Assembly (NCBI GenBank): GCA_021789605.1
Contig: JAJYJI010000016.1
Coordinates: forward strand, 1-38,719
Origin: a bacterium
Lineage (GTDB): Bacteria; SZUA-79; Acidulodesulfobacterales; Acidulodesulfobacteraceae
DNA length: 38,719 nucleotides
Reading direction: 5' to 3'
A program made the translations under genes and the position numbers. Below are positions 30,454 to 38,412 of the stretch, in pieces. Position 1 is the stretch's first letter. Each line of letters starts with the position of its first letter. Under the pieces are notes generated by a model. The model was not told where the DNA came from and did not search any database. It saw only the letters and a list, made by a program, of their open reading frames with translations.

Positions 30454-32838
30454 CTAAAACATTCCGAAAAACGACTGCGGGTTTTTAATCTTTTCCCGCT
30501 TTTTTGTCAAAACCGGTTCGGTTCCCTCGACATAAGGCATAAGCACGGGGTCTTTATAGCTTGAATCCGCAATCATGCCCGTATGAGGATTAATTTCGGC
30601 AAAAACGATACCTTTCGGTATTACAAACGCCTCAGGCGGATAAATATCTAAGGCTTTTGACATATAAGCATCCCATATAGGCGCGGCAGTTATAGCTCCG
30701 ACCATAAATCTGCCCATGGAATGAAAATCGTCCAGACCTGTCCATACGCCCGTCACCAAAGACGACGTATATCCCATAAATATGCCGTCCCTGTATTCGC
30801 TTGACGAACCAGTTTTGCCCGCTATATAAGGCGTAATATTTCTTATCTTTGAAACCGTGGCGCCAGTTCCATTGGTAATAACTCTTTCCAGCATATTTGT
30901 AAGCACGTAGGCAACCTGCGGCGACAAAACCTGTTTGCAGACGGGTTTATATTTATAAAGGCTTTTGCCCCCCGGAGTCGATATCTTGATAATAAAAACC
31001 GGCCTGCATTCTTTTCCGCCGTTTGCAAAAGACGTATAAGCATCCGTCAAATCAACAAGCCTTACGCTTGAGGACCCTAAAGCCATAGTCAAATTTTTTA
31101 CTACATGATGAATTCCCATTTCGCCCGCTAAACGCGATACGTTATCCACCCCGACTTTTTGCAGAAGTTTTACGGCAACGACATCTATCGAGTGAGCTAA
31201 GCCCACCAATAAAGTCGTCGGTCCGGTAAATCTGCGGGAAAAATTGTGCGGCTTGTAATACTTGCCCGGAACTCCGGTGGGATATATTACGGGAGTATTG
31301 TTTATAATGGACGAAGGAGTATAGCCTAACGCCAGAGCTTCCGCATATACGATAGGTTTAAATGCCGAACCGGTCTGCCTTTTGGCGTAAAGCGCCCTGT
31401 TAAACTGGGTCTGGCTAAAGCTGGAGCCGCCGACCATAGCCCTAACGTATCCGTTTTTAGGGTCTATAGATATCAGCGCCCCTTCTATAACGTTTTTTTC
31501 TTCCAAAGAAAAAATGGGGGTTCTGCCGGCGCCGTAACCGTCAAATTTCACCAATATTTCATATCCGGGCTTTAAAACCTGATTTGCATCGTTAACCGTC
31601 CTGTATGCGAAATAAACATAACGCTGGAATTTCGACGCCCAGCTCATATTAGATACGGGCAGAATTCCGCTATATCTGCCCACGGACACATATGCCGTCC
31701 GGCCGTCTTTCGAAATGCCGGTAACGAATCCCTTATAAACGCCGCCTTCATATAAATAATTTATAATTTTTTTTTCATCGCCGATTTTTCTTTGCATTTC
31801 CCCGTAACTAAGTTTTTTAATCGGCCCCGTATAACCGTATTCGTGGGAGAGCTTTGTTAAGCCGGCTTTTACGGCTTTATCCGCAAATTTCTGGGCTCTA
31901 GCGCTCAAAGCCGCATAAATCCTAAGTCCGCCTTCTTTGTAAACAGCCTTGCCGTACTTATTTATAATGTCCTGTTTGATATAGGCGATATAATAAGGGG
32001 CGATGCCGTAATATTGAAAAAAATTACGAAAAGCAAGTTCCTCGGCGTACGCCGCTTCAGCCTGCTCTTTTGTTATAAAACCGTCGTCCGCCATCCTGTC
32101 TAAAACATATTTCTGCCTTCTTTTAGCGTCCTTAAAATTAATATAGGGGTCTAAAAAAGACGGGGCCTGAGGCAGGCCTCCGAGCATTGCCGACTGCGCA
32201 AGGTCGAGTTTCCAAACTGGAACGCCGAAATAAGTAAGAGAAGCCGCTTCAACGCCGTATGCGTTATTGCCCAGATATATCTGGTTTAGATAAATATCTA
32301 AGATATCGTTTTTCGATAAATTGCCGGCTATCCTGTAAGCCAAAATAGCCTCTCTGAGTTTCCAGATATACGACCTTTGGTAAGGAACGAGGAGTGTTTT
32401 TGCGACCTGCTGGGTTATCGTCGAACCCCCCTCGACGATGTGGCGAGACATGAGATTAACCGCAAAAGCTCTTGCAATAGCTTTATAATCTAAGGGGCCC
32501 TGATTGTAAAAATTTTTGTCCTCGGCCGCCAGAAATGCCTCCCTGACCTGCAAAGGAATATCGGAAAACGGGACGACCTCCCTGTTTACGGAACCTAAAT
32601 ATCCTATAAGTTTTCCGCTTGACGAATATACGTAATTAACTTCCTTGGGATGATAGTCTTTGAGGGAAATAATATTCGGAACCGAAGAAGCAAGCAGATA
32701 ATATAATATGGCCAGAACTACCGGCGGCGTGAATATTATTATAAAAAGCAGGAATAAAATTATTTTAACTAATTTCTTCTTCTTTTTCTTTGGTTTATTT
32801 GTGCTGTTTTTATTATCGGTTCTGCTGTTTACGGGCAT
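30454..32838 (-). CDS. Class A penicillin-binding protein (PBP1A type)
   Basis: A 794-residue bifunctional cell-wall synthase: cytoplasmic Lys-rich tail, one membrane anchor (about 24-50), then a GT51 transglycosylase (FLAAEDKNFY with the catalytic Glu, GGSTITQQVAKTLL, KLREAILAYRI, ILDIYLNQIYLGNNAYGVEAA). A middle domain and a transpeptidase follow: SxxK in TGSAFKPIVY, a second motif reading SID (AHSIDVVAVKL) where SxN is usual, and GKTGSSSEYRD. Length fits PBP1A. The SID motif departs from the consensus and is noted separately. It is a single gene between moaA and the Emr-type operon. Localisation is the inner membrane with the enzyme domains outside. Confidence 0.92.
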   Translation of the reverse strand: MPVNSRTDNKNSTNKPKKKKKKLVKIILFLLFIIIFTPPVVLAILYYLLASSVPNIISLKDYHPKEVNYVYSSSGKLIGYLGSVNREVVPFSDIPLQVREAFLAAEDKNFYNQGPLDYKAIARAFAVNLMSRHIVEGGSTITQQVAKTLLVPYQRSYIWKLREAILAYRIAGNLSKNDILDIYLNQIYLGNNAYGVEAASLTYFGVPVWKLDLAQSAMLGGLPQAPSFLDPYINFKDAKRRQKYVLDRMADDGFITKEQAEAAYAEELAFRNFFQYYGIAPYYIAYIKQDIINKYGKAVYKEGGLRIYAALSARAQKFADKAVKAGLTKLSHEYGYTGPIKKLSYGEMQRKIGDEKKIINYLYEGGVYKGFVTGISKDGRTAYVSVGRYSGILPVSNMSWASKFQRYVYFAYRTVNDANQVLKPGYEILVKFDGYGAGRTPIFSLEEKNVIEGALISIDPKNGYVRAMVGGSSFSQTQFNRALYAKRQTGSAFKPIVYAEALALGYTPSSIINNTPVIYPTGVPGKYYKPHNFSRRFTGPTTLLVGLAHSIDVVAVKLLQKVGVDNVSRLAGEMGIHHVVKNLTMALGSSSVRLVDLTDAYTSFANGGKECRPVFIIKISTPGGKSLYKYKPVCKQVLSPQVAYVLTNMLERVITNGTGATVSKIRNITPYIAGKTGSSSEYRDGIFMGYTSSLVTGVWTGLDDFHSMGRFMVGAITAAPIWDAYMSKALDIYPPEAFVIPKGIVFAEINPHTGMIADSSYKDPVLMPYVEGTEPVLTKKREKIKNPQSFFGMF

Positions 32839-32990
32839 AAATTTCGATGATTAATTAAAAGTATAAATTAAAATTTTTACACATTTTTATATTATACAAT
32901 ATAAATTTTAAGTTTAAAAGTTTAAGGCGACTAAGCGGCTGTTTAATGGATTTTAAACCGGTGCAAAGATATTTGCCGGCATATTAAAAT

Positions 32991-34538
32991 CTATTCGAGG
33001 GTTATCCGTGCGGATTCTTCTTTATTTTTAGCGCTCTTCGAGCCTTTCAGCAGGAAAATAACCGGTATAGAAACGACAAAACATACCGCCATAAATATAA
33101 AAGCTAAATTAAACGCAATCATGGTAGATTGCTGGGTAACCATTCCGTTAATTAAGGCAAGAACTTTTTTGACGGGAGGGTAAAATAAGGATGAATGCGC
33201 GATTTCGGCGGCTCTCCTTAAAGATAACATCGTCTGCGTATTGCCGCTTATGTTTTGTACGAGAACGGAGTGCGCCATCTGGGTATTGTTATCTATCATG
33301 GTCGCCAGCACGGCAATGCCTATAGAGCCGGCAACCTGCCTTATTAAATTAAACAAACCGGCGCCGTCTATTTTATTTTTATTTTCAAGCGTAATCAAAG
33401 AAGAGGTCATAAGGGAAACGATGATTAACCCGAAACCCAGACCCTGCGTAAACTGCGGCCAGAAAACCTCCCAAAATCCCATATTGAGACTCATAGAGCC
33501 TATTTGAATTGAAGATATAACCGATAAAATAAACCCTATAAAAACTAAAATTTTTGGACCTACTTTATTAAACAGCCTTCCTGCCAGAGGCATGCTTATA
33601 ACCATCGCAAGACCCCTCGACATTATCGCAATGCCTGCATCATAGGCGGAATATCCCATTATTTTTTGCAAAAACATGGGCAGAAGGAACAAACTTCCGA
33701 ATATGCCTAGACTGAAAACCATCGATAAAAAAGAATTTGCCGATAAATTTATATCTTTTAGCACTTTAATATTGACCGCGGGCTTTTCTATTATTAGTTC
33801 CGTTGCGATGAAAAGTATTGAAGCTATTACGGATATTATAGTCAAATTCACGATATAGCTCGAAGAAAACCAGTTTTTATACTGCCCGTCCGTTAAAACT
33901 ATCTGCATAGCGCCAAGGCCTACGGTCAGAAAAATTATTCCGAGCCAGTCAACTTTTCCTTTGAGCCTTTGCATTAAAGGATGGTCTTCGATTATCAAAT
34001 AAATAAGTACAAGATTTAAAAGCCCTATGGGGAGGTTAACGTAAAATACCCAAGGCCAGGAATAGTTCGTTACTATCCAGCCGCCGATATACGGGCCTAC
34101 CGCAGGCCCTAAAACTATCGCAAGGCTGAATATCGCCATGGCCTTGCCCTGCTCTTTTTTTTCAAAATTTTCGGCAAGATAGGTCTGGGACAGAGGTATA
34201 AGAGCGCCCCCGCCGACGCCCTGCAGGAGGCGGAAAAGAACTATGGAATCTAAATTCCATGAAAGACCGCACAATACCGAACTTACGGTAAATAGAAAAA
34301 CGGAAGATATGTAATAATTTTTTCTGCCGAAACGCGAACTAAAAAAACTGACGAGTGGCATTAAGATGACGCCGGAGAGCATATAACCCGTAACGACCCA
34401 TGTAACCTGCTCTATCGAGGCGTCCATTGCGCCCTGTATATAGGGCAGGGCTACGTTTACTACGCTCATATCCATACTGTAAAGCGTCGTGCTAGGAATT
34501 ACCGCCAAAACTATAAGCCATTTATTTTTTAAATCCAT
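32991..34538 (-). CDS. DHA2-family drug:H+ antiporter, EmrB type
   Basis: A 515-residue inner-membrane transporter of the major facilitator superfamily with 14 predicted segments. Marks of the DHA2 group are YSMDMSVVNVALPYIQGAMD in TM1, motif A-like SFFSSRFGRKNYY, LFRLLQGVGGGALIPLSQ and motif C-like VLGPAVGPYIGGWI. EmrB works with the adaptor EmrA and TolC to push hydrophobic compounds out. The gene starts 6 bp after the EmrA-type gene. The cargo is unknown; the ArsR repressor at the operon head suggests a metalloid-linked substrate or a metal-triggered response (inference). Confidence 0.9.
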   Translation of the reverse strand: MDLKNKWLIVLAVIPSTTLYSMDMSVVNVALPYIQGAMDASIEQVTWVVTGYMLSGVILMPLVSFFSSRFGRKNYYISSVFLFTVSSVLCGLSWNLDSIVLFRLLQGVGGGALIPLSQTYLAENFEKKEQGKAMAIFSLAIVLGPAVGPYIGGWIVTNYSWPWVFYVNLPIGLLNLVLIYLIIEDHPLMQRLKGKVDWLGIIFLTVGLGAMQIVLTDGQYKNWFSSSYIVNLTIISVIASILFIATELIIEKPAVNIKVLKDINLSANSFLSMVFSLGIFGSLFLLPMFLQKIMGYSAYDAGIAIMSRGLAMVISMPLAGRLFNKVGPKILVFIGFILSVISSIQIGSMSLNMGFWEVFWPQFTQGLGFGLIIVSLMTSSLITLENKNKIDGAGLFNLIRQVAGSIGIAVLATMIDNNTQMAHSVLVQNISGNTQTMLSLRRAAEIAHSSLFYPPVKKVLALINGMVTQQSTMIAFNLAFIFMAVCFVVSIPVIFLLKGSKSAKNKEESARITLE

Positions 34539-34544
34539 GATGAA

Positions 34545-35654
34545 TCACTTTATGATTTTTACGTACGGTTCTGCCGATAATCCGGGATACAAAGGAGTTT
34601 TAGAATAAAATTCCCTTTTTAAATTAATTTTTACCGGAACCCTCTGCACTACTTTTATATAGTTCCCCGTCGCATTTTCCGGCGGGAGGAGGCTGAAAAC
34701 GGAACCTGTCCCTGACTGAAAACTTGAAACGGTTCCATGAAAAACCGCATTCGGATAAGAATCGACCTTTATAATAACCGGAGCGCCTATTTTTATACTA
34801 TCGATGTCCGATTCTTTAAAATTAGCCACTATCCAGACTTTACGAAGGTTTACTATATTTAAGTAAGGAATCCCGGGCGTAACGTAACTTCCGACGTTTA
34901 CGTTCTTTTTTGCGACATACCCGTCGCAGGGCGCGTAAACCACGGTTCTGTGCAGATTAATTTGGGCTATTTTATAGGCGGCAAGGGCGGATTTCGCAAA
35001 AAACACTCTGGATTTCAATGCTGTATTTAATTCAGCTATGCTTGCGGCAATCTGGGTAAGGCCTGCTTCGTCCGCTCCTACTTTTGCCTGCGTCATTCTG
35101 TATTTGGTGTCCATTTCGTCGAACATAAGCTTTGAAGCGGCTTTCCCTTTAAAAAGATTATAATATCTTATATAATTCTGGCGGTCCAATTTTTCTAAAG
35201 CCTCGTCGGCTTTCAGCCGATATCTTGCTTTTGCAAGCGCGCTGTTCTGGACTAAAATAGACATCGATATCTGTTTTATCTGTTTTTTACTGGCTTTAAA
35301 ACCGGCAAGCGACCTGTTTACGTCCTGAATATAATCGGAACGGTCTATTTTAAAAAGCGGCTGTCCTTTTTTGACATACTGGTTTTCATTTATATAAACT
35401 TTTACGACTTTCCCTTTAACCTGGGGAGCTATGGGAACTATCGCGCTACTCCCGTCCACAAAAGCGTCGCTTGTCGTAACATGAGTGAATGAAAATTCTA
35501 TATTGTGGAGTTCGAAAATCGTTCCTATTATTAAAACGGCGATTATCGCGATTAAAACATATTTCTTTTTAATTCTGCTTTTTTTGCCGTTGCCGCCGGC
35601 TTTTTTAATTGCGCCGCTATCGCCTGCATTTACATTGTCTGCGTTATTCTCCAT
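34545..35654 (-). CDS. HlyD/EmrA-family membrane fusion protein
   Basis: A 369-residue periplasmic adaptor: Lys/Asn-rich cytoplasmic tail, one membrane anchor (KKKYVLIAIIAVLIIGTIF), then the lipoyl/barrel-sandwich half (VKVYINENQYVKKGQPLFKI), a long alpha-helical hairpin and the second lipoyl half (VYAPCDGYVAKKNVNVGSYV), with a beta-barrel domain at the end (VWIVANFKESDI). It bridges the EmrB-type pump and TolC. I take the ATG at 35654, because GGAGG is 7 nt upstream; an ATG two codons earlier has it only 1 nt away. This start lies inside the 3' end of the TolC gene (11-bp overlap), indicating coupled translation. Confidence 0.9.
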   Translation of the reverse strand: MENNADNVNAGDSGAIKKAGGNGKKSRIKKKYVLIAIIAVLIIGTIFELHNIEFSFTHVTTSDAFVDGSSAIVPIAPQVKGKVVKVYINENQYVKKGQPLFKIDRSDYIQDVNRSLAGFKASKKQIKQISMSILVQNSALAKARYRLKADEALEKLDRQNYIRYYNLFKGKAASKLMFDEMDTKYRMTQAKVGADEAGLTQIAASIAELNTALKSRVFFAKSALAAYKIAQINLHRTVVYAPCDGYVAKKNVNVGSYVTPGIPYLNIVNLRKVWIVANFKESDIDSIKIGAPVIIKVDSYPNAVFHGTVSSFQSGTGSVFSLLPPENATGNYIKVVQRVPVKINLKREFYSKTPLYPGLSAEPYVKIIK

Positions 35655-37092
35655 AATCATTCCTCCCTATGTCTCTTTGAAGCCTCGCTAAATATATATC
35701 GAATCCGTAAAGCGAATCGTAATAGTTTAATTCCGCATGTTTAAGATAAGTTTCGGCGTCTAACACCTCTGTTGACGTCGTGGTTTCCTGCATATACTGC
35801 AAATCGGTAATCTTAAGATTCTCTTCAGCCTGTTTAACGGATAATTTTGCGGCTTTAATATTTTTAAAAGCCGTCCGAAGATTTAATAAATCGCTTTTGA
35901 CCTCCAGCCTGACGCTGTTTATGTAAGTTCTAAGGTCGTATTTTAAAGCCGTCTTTTCGTGCCGTTCTTTTTGATAATTATCCGAAGTTTTAAACCAGTT
36001 AAATAACGTCCATGTCGCGCTTAAGCCTATTATTTTATTTGCTTGATTTGAAAATTCATTGCTTGACGCAAGCCAGTTCTGCCCCGCCTGAGAATATGCT
36101 GCAAAAGCCGATACCTGCGGATAATACCTGCTGTTCGCAATTTTTTCCTTAAGGTTTGCCTGCCTAATTTTAAATCTGAATATCTTTAATCCCGGTCTGT
36201 GTCTTAAGGCATAAATAAAAAGAGAGGCTAACCCGTAACTTTTAAAATTAACGTAACGTATATTTTTAAATCTGTCCTTTGCGTTAATGTTTTGGTTGAG
36301 AACCGTATTGAAATTAGACACCGCGATATTTAATGCGGATTTAGACGACGTCTTATACTGCACGGCATCGGCAAGGGCAACTTCGGATTTCAGCAAATCA
36401 TTATAAGGAATCACTCCCTGCTTATAAAGGAGTTTTGCCTGAATTTCATGGGATTTTAAAGATTTTAACTGTTCGCCGGCTACTTTTAACTGCTCCTGCG
36501 CCCTTAAAACGTTAAAATAAGCTGCCTTTACGCCTTCTATAACGTTTAAGGCGGCTTCCTGTTTTTGAACCCTCGATATATTTATGCCTATTTTTGCAAG
36601 TTCTCTGCCGTCCAAAAGGGCAAAGCCGGTAAAAATCGGCTGGGTTATTTCAAGGCTCCAGTTAAAATTTGCAACCGAATTCATAGGGATTCGCGGCGGA
36701 AAATACATATATCCGTTCGGCCCGCCAAGACTGCTAAAAACGGGTACTTGATTATGAGGGGTAGCAAGATACGGCTGGTATTCCATCCTCGTCGCATTGT
36801 AGTTAAACGAAAGTTTCGGCAGCATGCCTGCGGCAGCGGCGTTAAAATTCGCCTGCGAGGATTTTATCCTCTCGGCGGCGCTTTTTATTAAATCGTTGTT
36901 TTTCAGCGCCTGCCTGACCGCCCTGTTTACGGTATATACGCCGTTTTTAGTTATATGCGGGCGGATATTTTTATTGCGGACAACCGAGAACGTGCTTTGT
37001 TTTGCTTTAGCATTAACGGTCAACGGCAATATAAAATTTATTAAATTGAAAATAATAAATAAAAAAATGGATGCAATTATATATTTTTTCAT
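35644..37092 (-). CDS. TolC-family outer-membrane efflux protein
   Basis: A 482-residue protein with a Sec signal (MKKYIIASIFLF, hydrophobic core, NAKA). Two related halves of long helices and strands follow, as in TolC: SAAERIKSSQANFNAAAAGMLPKLSFNYN and RIPMNSVANFNWSLEITQPIF in the first, LKEKIANSRYYPQVSAFAAYSQ in the second. It forms the outer-membrane exit duct for the EmrA/EmrB pair encoded just downstream. The ATG at 37092 has AAGGCG 6 nt upstream; the longer frame from 37140 would overlap arsR and precede the signal peptide, so I rejected it. The gap after arsR is 28 bp. Confidence 0.88.
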   Translation of the reverse strand: MKKYIIASIFLFIIFNLINFILPLTVNAKAKQSTFSVVRNKNIRPHITKNGVYTVNRAVRQALKNNDLIKSAAERIKSSQANFNAAAAGMLPKLSFNYNATRMEYQPYLATPHNQVPVFSSLGGPNGYMYFPPRIPMNSVANFNWSLEITQPIFTGFALLDGRELAKIGINISRVQKQEAALNVIEGVKAAYFNVLRAQEQLKVAGEQLKSLKSHEIQAKLLYKQGVIPYNDLLKSEVALADAVQYKTSSKSALNIAVSNFNTVLNQNINAKDRFKNIRYVNFKSYGLASLFIYALRHRPGLKIFRFKIRQANLKEKIANSRYYPQVSAFAAYSQAGQNWLASSNEFSNQANKIIGLSATWTLFNWFKTSDNYQKERHEKTALKYDLRTYINSVRLEVKSDLLNLRTAFKNIKAAKLSVKQAEENLKITDLQYMQETTTSTEVLDAETYLKHAELNYYDSLYGFDIYLARLQRDIGRNDYGE

Positions 37093-37120
37093 TTTTATCG
37101 CCTTAAGTAAATTATACCGC

Positions 37121-37459
37121 TTATTCGACGTCAGATGCATTCTTAATAAGCGGAACTAAATCTTTTAACGCGGGGTTTTCGCCGTTAAGGCTGTAATTCA
37201 TCCACGTGCCTTTTCTTCTGGTTTTGACGAGGCCCGCCTTTCTCAATATGCCGAGATGAAAAGAAAGGTTGGGCTGAGATATTTTAAAAATTTCCTGAAA
37301 TTTACAGACGCACATTTCTCCGTTATCGATTAAAAGCCTGATAATTTCAAGCCTTATCTTATCCGATAAAGCGTAAAAAATATCCCTTAATTTATCGATT
37401 GACATACCGCCGGCCGTAAATTCGCCGGCGCTTTTTAAACTATTTAACTGTCCTTTCAT
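37121..37459 (-). CDS. arsR: ArsR-type metalloid-responsive repressor
   Basis: A 112-residue ArsR/SmtB winged-helix repressor. The As(III)/Sb(III) motif ELCVC is recognisable as EMCVCKF (Cys50, Cys52) at the start of the DNA-reading region, followed by ISQPNLSFHLGILRKAGLVKTRRKGTWMNY (recognition helix and wing). These proteins leave DNA when arsenite or antimonite binds. The ATG at 37459 is chosen for its AAGGAAAG site; a longer frame upstream has no such site. Its likely operator is 37925-37961. Genes downstream are an Emr-type exporter, not arsB, acr3 or arsC, which is uncommon for this repressor type. Confidence 0.88.
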   Translation of the reverse strand: MKGQLNSLKSAGEFTAGGMSIDKLRDIFYALSDKIRLEIIRLLIDNGEMCVCKFQEIFKISQPNLSFHLGILRKAGLVKTRRKGTWMNYSLNGENPALKDLVPLIKNASDVE

Positions 37460-37556
37460 AGCTTTCCTTTTTAAATAACGCGCCGTAAACTTAAAATATA
37501 AATTATACATATTAATAATTACGGCGTTAATTTAGCGGTTTATTTCGCCCGGATTA

Positions 37557-37904
37557 TCAACAGCAGGAACCTTTTTTCTGGTTTTTTGCCGCTTTTTCCA
37601 TGGCCTGTTTTATTTCTTCTTTGTCGATATCGCCTTCTATTTCGACGGAAAGGCTTCCGAAATCTCCTTCTTTCAAAGAAATTGATTTTATTCTGGCTTT
37701 CTGCGAATCGTTAAGGCAGTCGCATTTTCCGGTATTGCAATTTTCGATGCTTTTTTCCATATCGCTTTTTTTAACTTCCGCGGAATTCAATTCGACGAGC
37801 ACCCCGTTTTCCAGATTTTTTATATCGACGACCGCCTCTTTCGGGGTCGTTTTTTTGGCACTTCCGGAACCGCATCTGCAAGAATTCATATTGTTTCCAG
37901 ACAT
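37557..37904 (-). CDS. Small Cys-rich soluble protein, first gene of the ArsR/Emr operon
   Basis: A 115-residue protein of no family I recognise. It has no signal or membrane segment. Three Cys groups stand out: SCRCGSG near the N-terminus, NCNTGKCDC in the middle (about residues 56-63) and a terminal GSCC. The rest is charged, with two possible beta-alpha units (VDIKNLENGVLVELNSAEV and ISLKEGDFGSLSVEIEGDI) and an Ala/Lys-rich helix. Such Cys pairs would suit a thiophilic metal or metalloid carrier, or a chaperone for the ArsR system; this is inference. AAGGAGAT lies 7 nt before the ATG, and a well-formed promoter and a 9-bp dyad lie upstream. arsR follows after 97 bp. Confidence 0.7.
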   Translation of the reverse strand: MSGNNMNSCRCGSGSAKKTTPKEAVVDIKNLENGVLVELNSAEVKKSDMEKSIENCNTGKCDCLNDSQKARIKSISLKEGDFGSLSVEIEGDIDKEEIKQAMEKAAKNQKKGSCC

Positions 37905-37924
37905 TTATATCTCCTTGTTTGATT

Positions 37925-37961
37925 AATTGAACTTTTTAAACGTGCACGATTTAGTTCAATT
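37925..37961. promoter_or_regulatory. Candidate ArsR operator
   Basis: AATTGAACT (37925-37933) and its exact reverse complement AGTTCAATT (37953-37961) flank 19 bp that hold a near-central CGTGCACG palindrome. The dyad lies just downstream of the predicted transcription start and upstream of the Cys-rich gene, where a repressor would act. TTGAAC/GTTCAA half-sites are common in ArsR/SmtB operators. Confidence 0.55.
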
Positions 37962-37975
37962 TATATTATAGTTTT

Positions 37976-38004
37976 ATTATATAAAAATATTTTTATATAG
38001 TCAA
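37976..38004 (-). promoter_or_regulatory. Sigma70-type promoter of the Cys-rich/arsR/tolC/emrAB operon
   Basis: On the minus strand TTGACT (38004-37999), a 17-bp AT-rich spacer and TATAAT (37981-37976): close to the full consensus. Transcription would start near 37969 and pass the candidate operator within the first 45 nt. Confidence 0.7.
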
Positions 38005-38023
38005 GCTAAATATAAAAAAAATT

Positions 38024-38400
38024 TTATATAATAGACATTAAAACCATAAGCAACCCAAAAATTGTTATTATCCATCCCTGATATAATCTTAAGGTTCTGG
38101 TATTTAAAATACTTAGACTATAGAACCTATTATTACGCCCGGCGGCATAAAACCGGCAAGAACGGCGAACAATTTTTTGTTTACAGTTTTTTCTTGCAAA
38201 TGCTTTATGGTGCCTCCCACGGAACTGACAATTATTGTAAAAAGACTTAAACCGCTTGATTCAACTGGAGATAAATGCATATAAAAAATAAAAAACGGCA
38301 CTAGTAAAATGCTTCCCCCAAGACCGACTATATTTGCGATAAATCCGATAACTGCGGAAACCATAAACAATATAGTTAAAATAAACGGCAAATTCTGCAT
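38024..38400 (-). pseudogene. Frameshifted, half-length TauE/SafE-family permease
   Basis: The frame from the ATG at 38400 encodes 95 residues that match the start of TauE/SafE anion exporters: GFIANIVGLGGSILLVPFFIFYMHL, SGLSLFTIIVSSVGGTIKHL and AGFMPPGVIIGSIV. It stops at 38113. Directly after, in another minus-strand frame, come TRTLRLYQ and IFGLLMVLMS (stop at 38024-38026), the expected continuation of the first TauE repeat. A frameshift near 38112-38120 therefore splits it. Even when repaired, the product is about 125 residues, half of a normal permease (about 250). Sequencing error at the shift and a natural one-repeat protein are the alternatives. It lies 12 bp after the stop of the TolC-like gene. 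Confidence 0.65.
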
Positions 38401-38412
38401 AATATTATTGTC

